From contig CM023539.1 in the NCBI GenBank assembly GCA_013350335.1, forward strand, positions 38,612,631 to 38,676,630: a stretch of DNA of 64,000 nt. The letters are read 5' to 3'. Under the pieces are notes generated by a model. That model searched no databases and was not told the origin of the DNA. It saw nothing but the letters and a program-made list of their open reading frames with translations. The DNA is from Chimonanthus salicifolius. Lineage: Eukaryota; Streptophyta; Magnoliopsida; Laurales; Calycanthaceae. Within the stretch, counting starts at the first letter, position 1. Every line of letters starts with the position of its first letter. Below are positions 34,881 to 47,117 of the stretch, piece by piece. A program made the translations under genes and the position numbers.

Positions 34881-35074
34881 AGGAGAGTATTATTAGAAAT
34901 TCATCATAGCATTGACTTTCCATATTTGTATATTTTTTATTTGTCAGGATCCCTGATTACAGGATTGAATTTGATTGTTGATTGATTCTTTCCTTTAAAA
35001 GATTTTGTTCATTCTATATATATGGGGGGTTTCAATGAGAGAGCCAATTAGCCATTTAAAGAATTCTACAAACC

Positions 35075-35440
35075 CTTATTAGTTATGCTAAAAATTCTTG
35101 TCCTTTTCTTTTTATCTATACATAACATAAAAGAAAGACTTTTTAGGATACCAAATTACATATGGATTTTATTGGATTTTTCAAATTTTTATTTTTGTTT
35201 CTCCAATGTGAACGAGTCTTTTCTATCTATGTCTTGGATATATCTCATAGTCTACAAAAATTGATACAAAGGTGTCTTCTAAATTTACAATAATTAATTC
35301 AAAGACATCAGTCACTTGCGAATCATGTTCAATCATTAGTTACCTACAAATGACATTTCATCATAAATAAGGATAAAAAAACATTTTGCCAAACTACACA
35401 TAATCCCTATAAGCAAAGTATGTTAGGGACCAAACTAATT
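35075..35440. other. AT-rich spacer
   Basis: No feature supported. Confidence 0.45.
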
Positions 35441-35444
35441 AAAA

Positions 35445-35820
35445 AAAAAAAACTCACAAGCTGATGAAATATGAAAAGTCAATCCCTTTAAACTTATCTT
35501 TTGCTAGGGTAACCCAACTCAAATCTTATACTCTAAGCTCGAATCTACATGCACATAATAAATCATCGATGAATCTCAAAAATCTCTCTTATTATTGACT
35601 TATCATACCACCAAGATTCGAACACAAGACATGGTTTCTGTTTCGATACCAATTGTTGAAGACTTAATTAATACACTAAAAATTTTAAAGACGGTGAAAC
35701 AAGAAAAATCAATGCCCTTAAATTTATCTTTTGTTAGGTTGATCCAACTAAAACTTATACTCTGAACTAAATCCCACTAAACGCATGATAAATTATCGAT
35801 GAATGATCGATGAAGGTTAA
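35445..35820 (-). mobile_element. TRIM-like element with PBS
   Basis: Two direct repeats (about 35460-35578 and 35654-35810) share TTTAAACTTATCTTTTG, GATCCAACT-like and AAATCATCGATGAAT words. On the minus strand the right copy ends TCTTCAACA, followed after two bases by TGGTATCGAAAC, a PBS-like site (35643-35652). No coding capacity or clear TSD. Confidence 0.55.
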
Positions 35821-35824
35821 CATG

Positions 35825-36660
35825 TTCAATTCCAATTGAGCCTACTAAGATGTCTAGCTAATTATCCTTCTAGAATTTGAATTGAAAAAAAAAAAAATGT
35901 CTATCATTAGCTATGCAATTTAATTTTATCGAATCAAAAGTAAAAGGTCAAAACAATGTCCATTAGTATTTATTTTGAGCATCACTTTCTATTAGCATTC
36001 GAAAAAGTAAAATTTAGATTCAATACAAAAAATTTATTAAATTAAAAAGTTTAAAGCAATTTTTTTTAAAGGACCAAAAATATTAAAATAAAATAAAAAC
36101 TTGCAGACGCACTTAACTCGATAACCTATGAATCGAATCAATATAGACTCAGACCGACCGATCTGAATCATTTCGAATTTTTAAGTTGTTAACTGATGCT
36201 GAAACCAAGTTGCTGACAATGAACCTTGTGATTGATAATTTCTGACTTTGTCCTAAATTTCATGGAATCCTCTCATTAAATAAATAACTAAATAAATAAA
36301 TAAATAATGGGTATCTTTTCCTTTGGCAAAATTCGAGTAAAGATACTCAACTAAAGAAATGGCAGTTAGGTTAGGTTTTTTGTAGTCCTGCTATTCTTTT
36401 CTCAACTGAATTTGTAAAAGATGACTCACTGGTTTTTGTCCCTATGCATGCATGTCCGTATTTTTTTTTTTTTTTTTCACACATCAAGACTTGCACGTGG
36501 CGCTGTAGATCCCTTGGATGCATGCCAACCACATGGCTGTTACCTCTTCACACGTGGGAACAGTGCACGTGCCTCTGTAAAACCTCTTGACATGTTGTCA
36601 ACCCAAAGGGAGTCATATGGCTCCACATTTGTAATTTTGAACTATAATTTTAGAATTTCA
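35825..36660. other. intergenic spacer
   Basis: Contains a (TAAA)n-like run near 36280-36308 and a poly-T at 36461-36478. The open frame at 36421-36669 has no recognisable family. Confidence 0.4.
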
Positions 36661-36666
36661 AAGCAA

Positions 36667-36907
36667 TGAAATTATATCCCCTTTTTTAAGACTAAAATAT
36701 TCAAGGGCCTTATCTAAAATTTACAGACGTCTCATCTGATTAATCTTTAAGGCATGTGTAAACCTCTCAATTTAAAGTTTGCACACGTTGGATATAGGAC
36801 TAAGGGGAGTAGCGCTTTTTTCTGTTGAGGGAGACTTGATCTCATGATCTTCCACAAATAAAGTTGGAAATTAACCATGAAGCTAACCCCTCAAGATTGA
36901 AATTATA
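36667..36907 (-). mobile_element. SINE family 2, best copy, TSD TGAAATTATA
   Basis: A minus-strand element (36677-36897) is flanked by TGAAATTATA at 36667-36676 and 36898-36907. Its reverse complement starts ATCTTGAGGGGTTAGC (A-box-like GGTTAGCTTCATGG) and has GATCATGAGATCAAGTC in the B-box region. It continues with ACATGCCTTAAAGATTAATC and ends TAGTCTTAAAAAAGG. This copy anchors the family. Confidence 0.75.
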
Positions 36908-36957
36908 CTATTAGCAACATTTACTAACGTGGCAATTTTTTATTTGAATATCCTTTT

Positions 36958-37149
36958 AAACTCTTGGATTACCCACATGGGTGTAGCTTAGCTGGTTACC
37001 TCCCGCTCCAGGAAGTGGTAGGTCACGGGTTCAACCTCCCATGGTCTAACCTTGGTGTGCCTTAGTGGTAGGGGTCCATCCCGTGGGGGTTTCACGATAG
37101 GTATCCCGCGGTTTTCCACATGTAAATTAAAAAAAAAAAAACTCTTGGA
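36958..37149 (+). mobile_element. tRNA-derived SINE, family 1, full length, TSD ~CTCTTGGA
   Basis: A box GTGTAGCTTAGCTGGTTAC (about 36981) and B box CACGGGTTCAACCTCC (about 37027). The body contains GTATCCCGCGGTTTTCCACA, with a poly-A tail to 37141. Direct repeats AAACTCTTGGA (36958-36968) and the same after the tail (ending 37149) flank it. It is the reference copy for the fragments at 20302, 61105 and 62688. Confidence 0.88.
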
Positions 37150-37895
37150 GAATTAAATTGTTTATTAGTATAAGATACATAAAAGTAGAATTTATGTAAT
37201 GCATAAAGTGTCTATGGAAGGGATTTTTAAATTCTAAATTCAATAATTTTGAATCTTCTGTGAATTATAGATTTCAGTTGATGCTAAATCAATTAAACAG
37301 CATTTCTAGAAGAGAACATTAAACTCAAAATACCATATAGAGCTGAATGTCAATTGATGAAGAAAACATGAATTGATCGGTAGTAAAGGAGGTTTGTATG
37401 TTAAGATAAAATGTCTTATTATTACTCTAATTGGTGAAAATGTAATAAAGTGTCATTTAAAATTATTTAAGCAATGTTTTACAACACAAGATAATGAGAT
37501 TATTGTTGATAGATTGAAGAAAATTATATATTATTAGAAAATCGATAAGACATTATTGATTCTCAAGAATTTGTTTTCTCTACTTTAAAATAAACTAAAA
37601 TATATTAAATAAATACCTTTAATAAATGATGGAGGATACTTAATTCTTGATCCGTTATGCTTTTGAAATGTACCAAACTAAGCACTGAAGGAGAAAACCC
37701 TCTTTTATGTAAGTGTAGGTTAAAACGTTGAAAACTCTACAAACAATATATCAAAAAGCAATTGAATTTAAGTCAATTCTACTTAGCTTTCAGGTTTCCA
37801 TTTATTTTTATAAGATATTTCTAGTTGAAAGATTTTAAACACAACACATATCAATTCCAAACTCATATTCATCACTTTAAATTACTCTGTCAAAT
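37150..37895. other. AT-rich spacer
   Basis: No gene, RNA or repeat border supported. Confidence 0.45.
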
Positions 37896-38174
37896 TTTGC
37901 ATAATCAGACACGAGTTTTAATGTATTGTCAATTTTACCCTTCGCCCCTACTGTACCGAAAATTAAAAAAAAATGAATGAACAGCAAATCAGCTCACTTA
38001 CCAGATCACTTACTAGCCACTTGGCAAGCCGATTTACTTTATTTTCCAGTGCTGGTAAGTGAACCGGTAATGGTAAAATTAAGTGAGCCGGTAAGTGAAC
38101 CGATAAGGGTAAAATTGACAATACACTAAAATCTGTGTCTAGTTATATAAAACTCCTGTGGGAGAATTGCTACC
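37896..38174. mobile_element. long-TIR MITE, left end truncated
   Basis: The right end GGTAGCAATTCTCCCAC (reverse strand) and the inner words ATAATCAGACACG ... TGTATTGTCAATTTTACCC occur inverted at both sides. The outermost 25 bases of the left TIR are missing. The interior repeats GTAAGTGAACCGGTAA-like words, unlike the interior of the relative at 16460. Confidence 0.65.
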
Positions 38175-38919
38175 TATATTTTATTGCAATAAATCAAATT
38201 TCATATTAATCAAACATTGTATCACTTAAAATTTAACTATTATTAAAATCATAAAAATTAACTCCAAATTTAAATAATTAGATTTAAGTTAATTGTAGTG
38301 TAAAATATCTAAGCTCCCTCTAATGAAAGTAATTCCTTCCTCTTCCACTTCCTTTCAACTTCTCTTTACATGGGTAAACTATAAAAGTGCATAAAACCAT
38401 ATAACATCTGACCCATTTAAGATCGAGGCATGTGCCCAAGAATTTTTATTATTTTTTTTGTCTTTTTTTCTAAGAAATGTCTTTTCCATTGGGGGGTGGT
38501 CTAAGTTTCTTGAAACAATTGACTGCTGGAAGGAGGGGGCATCAGAAAGTAGTCCTATTTTCAATTGATGCCAACAGAGACTAATATATATGACTTGACC
38601 AGCGTCTTTTAGGGCCAGACCAGAACAAATGCACGTGAAGACTCCCCACCTGTTGACTGGATCGGATTTGGCTCACATGATTGTTGGCATAGGACAAGGA
38701 GGGTCCTCACAGATTGCACCAAATCTTACTATCACTTTAAAATATGTACGAACAGAAATCATCTATGTTCAGTTAGTGACAAAACTCAAGATGGTACAAG
38801 CATTATTTAATAAAAAAATATCAATCTATATTCTATATGTTGTTTTATATTTTTTGGATTTTCAAGAATCAATCAATGTGAAAATAGTGTGCATATCGAT
38901 TGGTACTGCGAAGTGATAA
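38175..38919. other. intergenic spacer
   Basis: The open frame at 38629-38916 has no recognisable family. Nothing supported. Confidence 0.4.
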
Positions 38920-39390
38920 AGAGTTTCACATCGGTTAAATTTTTAAAACTAAATATTCTAAATAATACTTGAAGCACCGGGATAGTTTTCGAAAGTGAGT
39001 CTACTTCAAAAATATTATCAAGTCATGAGGGATTTAGGCCTGATAGACAAGAAAATTCTTTCATGAAGGGAGGTCTTGAGTTCGATTCACACTTAAACCC
39101 CTTTGGACCATTTTCCATGGGGTTACTCCTCATCAACTTATACAGTATGCGTGGATTGGGTTGTTTATACATGCTTTGAGATTAGTTTCGCCTCCATTAT
39201 GGGTGGGTTACCTACATTACACAAAAAAAATATGTTTTCTAACATGGTATCAGAGTAGGTTCCACGTGCAGACATTGGTTATTGATAAATCAATTATTCT
39301 ATATAACACTTGATGCACTCTTGTCTCAATAACTAATTTTTGAAAGTGGGTATTACCTAAAAAGTATTATGAAGTCATTATTTTTCTAAC
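38920..39390 (+). mobile_element. TRIM-like relic with SINE inside
   Basis: Direct repeats at about 38930-39028 and 39280-39385 share AATATTCTAAATAATACTTG-like, CGAAAGTG and AGTATTATCAAGTCAT-like words. A PBS-like TGGTATCAGAGTAGG lies at 39247. Between them a SINE-like unit (about 39030-39232) has B box TGAGTTCGATTC and an A tail. Borders and relationships are tentative. Confidence 0.4.
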
Positions 39391-42300
39391 CGATAGTATA
39401 AGAAAAGTGTGTAGATGAAAATATTGCCTGATATATTTGAATGTTGAAAACGTGATATTTTTGTATTGACTAAAATTAAAATCTCGGGCCAAAGAAGATT
39501 TTAACTAGCTAAAGTTCAGACCCAATTTCTTTTCGTAGGTGCGAAGCCCATTTTCAACTTTTAGAACCCACAGCCGGACTACCAAATTGCGCTATTTGAA
39601 CTTGTCTCAGTTCAAAACATGATGTAACGTATGTAATACCATGCTAGGATGTAGCAATTCAAGCTGTTTGTTTGAACTTGAGGCCCAAATCTGACCTTGT
39701 TTCATGTTTTCAACGCTTTCTTCTCCTTCGATCTCAATGTTGGGCCATGGCCCTGGTCTGCCAAGTCCAATTTCTATGGGAGTCTGGGCCCAAGTTGCAC
39801 CAATACATCCATTTACCGTGGAGTCTTGATGCCAAACAAGAACCATATTCCCCATGGATTTTGATATGCTTCAATATTGTTCCCATTGGAGACTCTCCAA
39901 TATGAAGTTTGTCATTGTGCATCTATTCAATTTTTTTGAATATTAGAAAAGCAAAGTAAGGGAAACTGTGATGAGGCTCAACGGCCTCCACCATACACAA
40001 GCAGCGGTTGACATTTCTCAAGAAAAAGAAATAGCTAAAGTGGGCATTACTATTTGATCCATGATTATAACTTTTGTTGATATCATTGCCTTAAACTAAA
40101 CAAGGCAAATGGCCAATTCAATTGACTTTAGCTTCTCAAAAATCCATATTCTCTTAACATTTAATTATTCACTTGGACTTTTTTCTCAGTAAATTGTGTA
40201 ACATTATACGTGTAAAAAATGTAGTTGATACGTTGCGTATCAGTCGCAACATAAAGAGAAAATGAAAGAGAACACGTATGGGCTGTAACACATCAATATG
40301 TTGCTGTCAGAGTCCAAATGTATGACAGATGACTGACGAACGGATAACGAACAAATGATGGACAGATAACAGACGATGCAAACCGACGTGTATTGACCAA
40401 TTGCAGCCGATACCGATTTCTTACCCCAGATAACATGGCATTACACTAGAGATTCTTATATTTTACAGGCGAAGCATCCACATTCCACAAGACTCTAAAG
40501 CCTTGACATTGGATGTAGATCCCAAGGGAGGAGATTAGGGCCAGTCGGCCTCCATCTTGTGATTGTTTTATGTGGATTTTTCCCAAGGCAATAGAACTTA
40601 GTACTAGAGATGCGCTCCCTTTGTAGAGTCATCAGTAAAAGGCACGTGCTTTGTAATTGATATAATTCAAGGTAGTCTCTAAGCATCTACGCCAACAACT
40701 ATCAAATTAGTAAATTGTTCCCATTAGTTTCATAGAACTTTCTCAAAAATTTCATACGTCTACTATTCTTGAAGGGGGCTGCTTCTTCTGCTCTTTCTCC
40801 TTTGATTTTTACCTGCCTCGTTCTCTCATTGCAGGAGATAAACACACAAAAAATCCACTTATTTAGTGTAGAATAGGGGTTGTCTAAAATTGGGTAAACA
40901 CATATGGCCATTTAGGCTTATTGGTGTGCAATATAGATGTTGTAATTTAGGCTAACACGTGTTGAAATTTTTTTGAATTATGCAATATGAAGTTCTAAAT
41001 TCATTAGACAACTAAAAAAGTTTTAAAGTCATTAGTAAAAAAGTTCTCAATTTGTGACATCACTTATTTTAGAAAAACATTTATCTCAAAATATTAAAGA
41101 TATTTAGCTAGAAGAATGATTCTATATTGTCATTCTAATAATAATGATAACATCATGTTTTAGTTATAAAAAATAAAGAGCATAGAAAATGAAACACTTT
41201 TTTGTTCTTCTATATAATGAGGACTCTTTGTCAAGATTATAAGAAATGCGACATTTTCCTCTTCTTATAAGAAATTCATTTCTCATAGAGGATTAGGACA
41301 ATTTATTAAGGAAAATAGAAGTTTCCCTCTCTTGCGAGACAATATTTCATTCATTTTTAAAAAAAGAAACAGCTTTTACACAGACATCCAAAATATCGAG
41401 TTTTCATAACCTAATTTGAGGTTGGACCTCATAGCACTTGTTGGATATTACCAATAAAACTCTTACATATTTTTTTACATAGGATTGCTTTTCTTTGGGA
41501 AATTGACAAACCACCTATAGAATCCATTTATTAATAATCCAAATCATTTATTAATTTTTGTACACATATTTATATGTAAATATCTTTTTGGATTTTGTAA
41601 AATTATTGCTCACTATTAGATGGATCAAATGAAGAGTACTTGATTAAAAAATATATATATATTTTGTCAAGTCAATGCTTACCCATGATGAAAAACTCAC
41701 CCAAGACAAACTATTCCTTGTTGGGAACTCTCATGAGGGGTGAAATCGATCAAGCCAGGCAGTATTGGCTGGCTGAAGGCCGGAAGCCCACGGGTAAATA
41801 TAATGGGATGAGATGAGCCTCGCCTAGATGGCCTGGTACTATTTCGGGTGAGTCGGGCTCAGGCTTTGCCCAAACTTGGCATTCCTATTGAGCAATTTTT
41901 AAAATTATTTTATTTTATCAAGAGATATTTAGGATGAAGAGATAATAATATAGTTCTATAATAGAATATATTAAGATAGATGGGAGAAAGTTTTAGATGG
42001 TGATAGAGATGATTATTAAAGATATATAACATGGGAAAAAAACTAAAAAAATAAAAAGTTTGGAACAGATTCTCACTTGAGTTTGTAGTCTATAACAGGT
42101 ATCCAAATCATTCAAGAGAGTTAATCTTTAGATTTGAATCCAGTCTTGGCCAATGTCCATTTGACTTAAATGTTGGGTCAAGCATTTATAGTAAAATTCA
42201 TACAACAGTCCAAATGCGATTCATTTTAGATAATCTTATATCCATCCGTGTGGGCCCACTGGGCCTATGTACACAGAAAAGACTGGATTATTTGATTTTA

Positions 42301-44457
42301 GGGGATCTACACTAGATATCAAATGTCAATCTCACGAATCACTTGCTTCTCACTAAGTATTTTAAGAAGTCTTTGAGTGTATCAATTCTAAAGAAGCTCT
42401 TAAATTTTTAAAATAAATTCCTCCGTCGTTTCTTAGAGGTTGTTTGTCAATTTCTTTGAGAAATAAATTCCAGAAGAAAATTTATCTTTGACTGCAATCT
42501 CTATTATCTGACCCAACACCATAAACTCTAGCATAAAGTTGGGCCATGGAAATCAGGCATTTATATTTTTTGCTTGAAATTTTTTATTTTCTCAAAAATA
42601 AATGAGATATTATCTCACGGTGCAAGTAAAAACTCTCTTTTCCTCGTTAGATTTTTCTATCTCCTCTCCAAAGAAATGAATTATGTTCTATAATCTTAGC
42701 AAAGAGACATTATTCCGTGAAAGGAAAAAAAACTCTCATTTTCTTTAGTCTTCTCTGAGCAGCGGTGCGTTGATACAGTACCTCGTATAAGCTATCAAAA
42801 TCAGGTGAGCACTCGTTCCCTTCAAATGAGTTTAGTGACTGAAGAACAGATACCAAAATTGAATGGAAATATATATCCAATGTTGGAATATCCAAAAAAG
42901 GCCCTAAAAACATTAAATTCTTATGTTTGGAGAAACTGAAACTTCTGAGTAATTAAACAGGGCATCTTATTAGTGATGTCAAGTACGTATTATGAACAAG
43001 CATTGGAGAATCAAATATGATGGACTTCTATATCTAGTAACAAGTAGTACCTTTGGATCTGTATCAATGTGGCAGCTATGCAATATGCATCATTGTCTTC
43101 CCTTGCACTAGAAGGAACAAATTTTTCCAGGAAAAAAAATCCGGAAAAAATCTGCTCTGTGCAAAAGAACATCAGATCTAAATTTGGACAATTTGAATGA
43201 ATTCGTTTCTCCTGTACACTTTTTCTTTTCTTTTCTATTTTCAGAAAAGAAATTCATACGTGCGAGTGATGACCTATAAAGGACTCGTTCAGGACGAGTC
43301 CGCTCCGCTCCGCGGCCCTGCCACCTGTTGATGCGTCAAACAATTAAATATTTATATCTTTGTTAACAAAAATAAATAACCAGTGTGAGGAGTTGATCTA
43401 TTTGCGATACCCTTCACTGTCAAAACAAGAAGGGAGAAAAGTGGCTGGACATGGTCCTGATTGGGCCCTGTGGAAACTATGTCCAACTTCGCTCATTTAT
43501 TCACAAAAAGCTAATATTCAAGCTTAAACCCATTTCCGGTTGGATCGGGCACAGCCGTTTACAAATTACTAGTCCACAGTATGGTGCACTTTGGGTTCTG
43601 ACAGACCCAAATCCAACTCACACCTGAAATTTGTACAAGCTGGATTGTGTAGATCATGTTCGGGTGCCAACTAACTACAACATGAATTAACTGAAGTGAA
43701 GCTAGAGTTGGCTCAGGTTGATCCCAAATAGTGACAGGGCTGGACTCAGACAGGCTCTGTCGAACTTGAAGCCTTATTATACATTGGGTCGATTTTGGGT
43801 CAATTTGCACTCTATAGATGTAAATAGTCCAGGTTTGAAATGCGCCATGCCTTGCAAATTCTTAACAAGCTTGACAAGCTTCATAATCGATTGGAGAAGC
43901 GGCACTTGAGTCTGGGCTCAGGAAATCCGTTGTTTCTAACTACTCTTATTATGGTTTAGTATGGATAAGCCATAGCCACAAGTATACTGACCGAATGATC
44001 TACCCACATCATCAGGCAAAAGAAAGGCTATATATATCGGACTGGACCAAGAACAAAAGAGACGAACAATGCAGTCAGTCAGGGTCCAAGTCAAGAGTCC
44101 ATACAGTCCCAAGACCCGATAGACCTGGACTATTATGCTGGACCCAGCTCAGACCTGAATAACAAAAATAAAAGCAACAATGGTTGTCCTATAATGTATT
44201 TGTAATGAAAATTGAACCGAACAAACTCTAGAGGCACGGATTTTTTGTGTGAACCTTGTTTTGGATCTCACCTGGGACAATCTACAGGATTGTAGAAGGT
44301 GCCTATCAAAGTAGCTCAAATCTATCTAGGCAAGGTTAGACCACAAAGATCAACTGTTCTATAGGTAAATATTATGCTATATTTGTTGGATGGCCCCAAC
44401 CCACACCAGTGGATCTACCATCGAAAGGTCCAGTAATGAATTAACGAGAACCACAGG
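39391..44457. other. 5-kb intergenic stretch without supported genes
   Basis: Open frames at 39607-39922, 40495-40911, 42710-42913 and 43559-43909 lie on both strands, are short, and show no family motif or splice pattern. A perfect 8-bp-stem hairpin GGACTCGT-TCAGG-ACGAGTCC lies at 43281-43301, followed by a GC-rich GCTCCGCTCCGCGG. The rest is AT-rich and looks like old eroded repeats. Confidence 0.4.
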
Positions 44458-44845
44458 CTTATGTACCAGGGGCCGAAAATTCGGCTGATATCGGCTGAAT
44501 TTTTTCTCTCTCCTTATTTTTTTTTTAAATCTCGGTGGTTTTTTTTCAAAAAAATCATTTAAAAAAAATTAAAAATGCTGTTTTTTAATTAAAAAATATA
44601 AATATCTGCCTATATCTAGGCCGATATTCGCCCTTATCGGACGAATATCGGCTGAGATATCGACTGGGCCCACGCCGATACTTGTTTTTTTTTAAATAAA
44701 AAATAAAAATTGCCCGATATTCGGCCGAACTTTTCTCTCTGGCTGATACTATACATACCGCCGAGAGAGAACGGTCTTCGAAAATCTGAAATAATTTGGC
44801 CGATACGTACAGTATCGGCCGAATTTTTTACCCCTGCTTATGTAC
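44458..44845. mobile_element. hAT-type MITE (TATCGGCCGATA family), TSD CTTATGTAC
   Basis: A 370-bp element (44467-44836) starts CAGGGGCCGAAAATTCGG and ends ATTTTTTACCCCTG. It is flanked by CTTATGTAC on both sides (44458-44466 and 44837-44845); 8 bp plus one matching base. The interior has ATATCGG/CCGATA half-sites and an A/T-rich core. It is longer and more diverged than the copies at 13617 and 17899. Confidence 0.88.
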
Positions 44846-44851
44846 ACACGT

Positions 44852-45241
44852 CAAGGGGTTCAAAATTCGCCCTCTCTCTCCTCTTTTTATTTTTTTTCAA
44901 ATATCGACTTGTTTTATTTTTTATTTTATCTGAATTATATAAATAAGAAATATTTTTAAAAAAATATTTTTTTCCTAAAAAAATACATAATATCAGCCGA
45001 TATTTTTTCAATATGGCCAAATATTGGCAGATATATTGGTGGGACCCAGCACCGATTTTGAATTTTTTTTTAATTCGACTGATATTTAAGATATCGGTTA
45101 ATATTTACATCTCATAAATATCAACGATATTTTTCTAAGGAGGATGATACATCTCCTATTGGCAGATATATATCAGTCTAAAAAAAAATTGATATATATC
45201 GACTAATAAAATATGTATTGACCGATATTATTACCTTTAAC
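44852..45241. mobile_element. diverged hAT-type MITE copy adjoining the previous one
   Basis: Starts CAAGGGGTTCAAAATTCG and contains ATATCGAC, ATCAGCCGATAT and GACCGATATT words. The right end near TATTACCTTTAA is eroded and there is no legible TSD. It lies only six bases after the previous element's TSD and just downstream of the host gene's last exon. Confidence 0.6.
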
Positions 45242-45305
45242 TAATGCCACTCTATCGGTACATGATATGCAGTAAAAAAAAAAAAGCCACGTTCAAGTAG
45301 TTTAT

Positions 45306-45447
45306 TTAAAAAAGGAAAGAAAAGAAAAAGAAAAAGAAAGAGCAAGAAGAAGAAGATGAGGCAATGGTAGTTTGCCTTACCGCATACAAGAAGGGGTCCC
45401 GGTGACCACCTGCGCCAGAACGTTTGACTTCCTGCAGCTTCAGCAGC
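45306..45447 (-). CDS. host gene, exon 3 (C-terminal part of HTH-like segment)
   Basis: After a good acceptor (TCTTGCAG|G, at 45448-45450) the minus strand reads LLKLQEVKRSGAGGHRDPF then LYAV. Exon 2 ends AT|GTAAGC (phase 2), so the junction makes ATG (Met) and joins KALRM to LLKLQEVK, a continuous helix-turn-helix-like segment. This phase match is why I connect exons 5.4 kb apart. The frame runs on through a low-complexity Ser/Phe tail to TAA at 45306-45308. Alternatively GCG|GTAAGG at 45375-45380 is a donor, the exon ends after LYA, and a further exon exists. The product is of unknown function. Confidence 0.6.
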
Positions 45448-46847
45448 CTGCAAGACGATCTACCCCAGTTATTGTCAAATGAATTAAATCAAAATCAGCA
45501 AAATAATGTATAGTGCAAATGGATGTTTTCTGATAATATCTAAGAATGCTTTTATCTCTCTTTACATGGGCCCACTACTTTTCGAATTTGATTTATACAG
45601 AGAAATTCTTGGGGGAAATAAACTTTTGTAAAGAATAGGTTAAATCAGAATTCTTAACAGATATGGACATGTTCATTTTGTCTAAAATTAAAATCGAAGA
45701 AAAAAAGGTTATCTCGGAGTGTTCAGCAAGGCTATAAAAAAAATAATAGGAAAGATGTAAGTTTCGACATTTACCAAATATTATATGGGAAATCAACATA
45801 AACAGTGATATTTTTTAAAATAAGAGATATTCAAATTAATTTTTTATTCACTTGTCATCATTTAAATATTGAAAAAATATATCAAAGCTCTTATTATGAA
45901 AAGAATATATACAAGTATTCTTATCTACTGCAGTTACATGCATGACCCTGTTTACACTGAAAGAGACCCTTTGGACACATTCATTTTTGGCATATTCTTT
46001 TTGTTTTTATTATTTTAGCTTATATTCCCTAAATTAGTTTAATGGATTGGAGGACCTTTTGGCACATTCTCCTTGTATTTGTGGTCGCTAATCGTCCTCC
46101 ATCAGCTCTATGATTAAGATTCAATTCAAATTCTAAATTTCACTTTAGAAAACTGAAAAAAAAAAAAAAAAAAATTCCTGGTTAAGTAATTTAAAAAATC
46201 GGTTTTCAAATTCCTTTCAAAACTTAACTCGAAATCTAATCAAGTTAGCCCACTTTTTATAAAAAAAATATCACTAATTAATTATGACATTAATGTAGCT
46301 TAGCAACAAAATGGAAGTAAAGCCGATGTCTCCCATATTATTACTTGATTTTAAGCCCAATTTGAATGAAGACAGTCGATATTGAGGTCGACAGAACAAA
46401 ACAAGTACAATTATTGTGAACCAAACACCATCAAAATATTCTACAGTATCACCCATCAACAATTGTCTCTTTTACTTCTTTTTACTCTGATATTTAAATT
46501 AATGACTACTATATATGAAAATTTTATTCTCTTTAAATTTTATACATATTCGGCTACTTTCAACTCAAACATCCATAAATGTATTAATAATCAAGTTTAT
46601 TCTTGCATCAAATTTATATAAAAAATTATATTCTAAAAAATAATAAATAATTACAAATATTATGCATGAATAAAATTTTATTATAATAATCACTTATTAT
46701 AAAAGAATATTAAAGAACTCCACGTGTAGAGTAGGCAGATGGTACTTATCTCGTATTGTGTCTCCAACAGACAAATTGCAACATAAAAAGCTTCCCTTTG
46801 TACCCACTATATTCTTTTTTCGTAACACTTCTTCCAATTTTTTTTAG

Positions 46848-47036
46848 AGAAATGATTTGTGCACCGTCTATTTTACCCATAGTATACTCCTTCAATTGTT
46901 TTTTCTAATTTTGCCCCCCACCTAAAAAATGATGGAAATGGAGAAAAGGTGAGTGGAGGGCAAAATTGGAAAAAAAAATTGAAGGAGTGCACCATGGGTA
47001 AAATGGAGGGTGCACAAATCACTTCCCTTTTTTTTA
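46848..47036. mobile_element. hairpin MITE, Mutator-type, TSD T8A
   Basis: A 171-bp element (46857-47027) forms almost one long hairpin. Its ends, GAGAAATGATTTGTGCACC and (inverted) GGGAAGTGATTTGTGCACC, continue paired for about 75 bp on each side. Nine-base TTTTTTTTA repeats flank it (46848-46856 and 47028-47036), the length expected for Mutator-like elements, though T-runs are weak evidence. Open frames on both strands are shadows of the palindrome. Confidence 0.8.
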
Positions 47037-47117
47037 TGCTCATCTCTCTTTTAGTCACGGTAAGACTCTGTTGGATGTCAACTGTTTTTTTGAAAAAGAT
47101 TATTCTAGGAAAAGAAT

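Larger units (their letters stand above)
19354..35070 (+). mobile_element. Copia retrotransposon relic, outermost layer of nested stack
   Basis: The left LTR (19354-19529 plus 34197-34204) and right LTR (about 34891-35070) share CATAGCATTGACTTTCCATA, TTTGTCAGGAT, TTGATTGTTGATTGATT and a TATATATATGGG TATA-like stretch. The LTR is only about 180 bp. Between them lie a remnant of reverse transcriptase/RNase H (34214-34880) and a polypurine tract GCAGGAGAGTA just before the right LTR. The gag, protease, integrase and most of the RT region are gone. The left LTR is split eight bases before its end by the TRIM at 19530. No TSD of the Copia itself survives. Confidence 0.85.

Noticed and set aside
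9640..40470. Possible shared repeat between 9640-9830 and 40230-40470
   Set aside because: Only scattered short words agree; no colinear alignment by eye.
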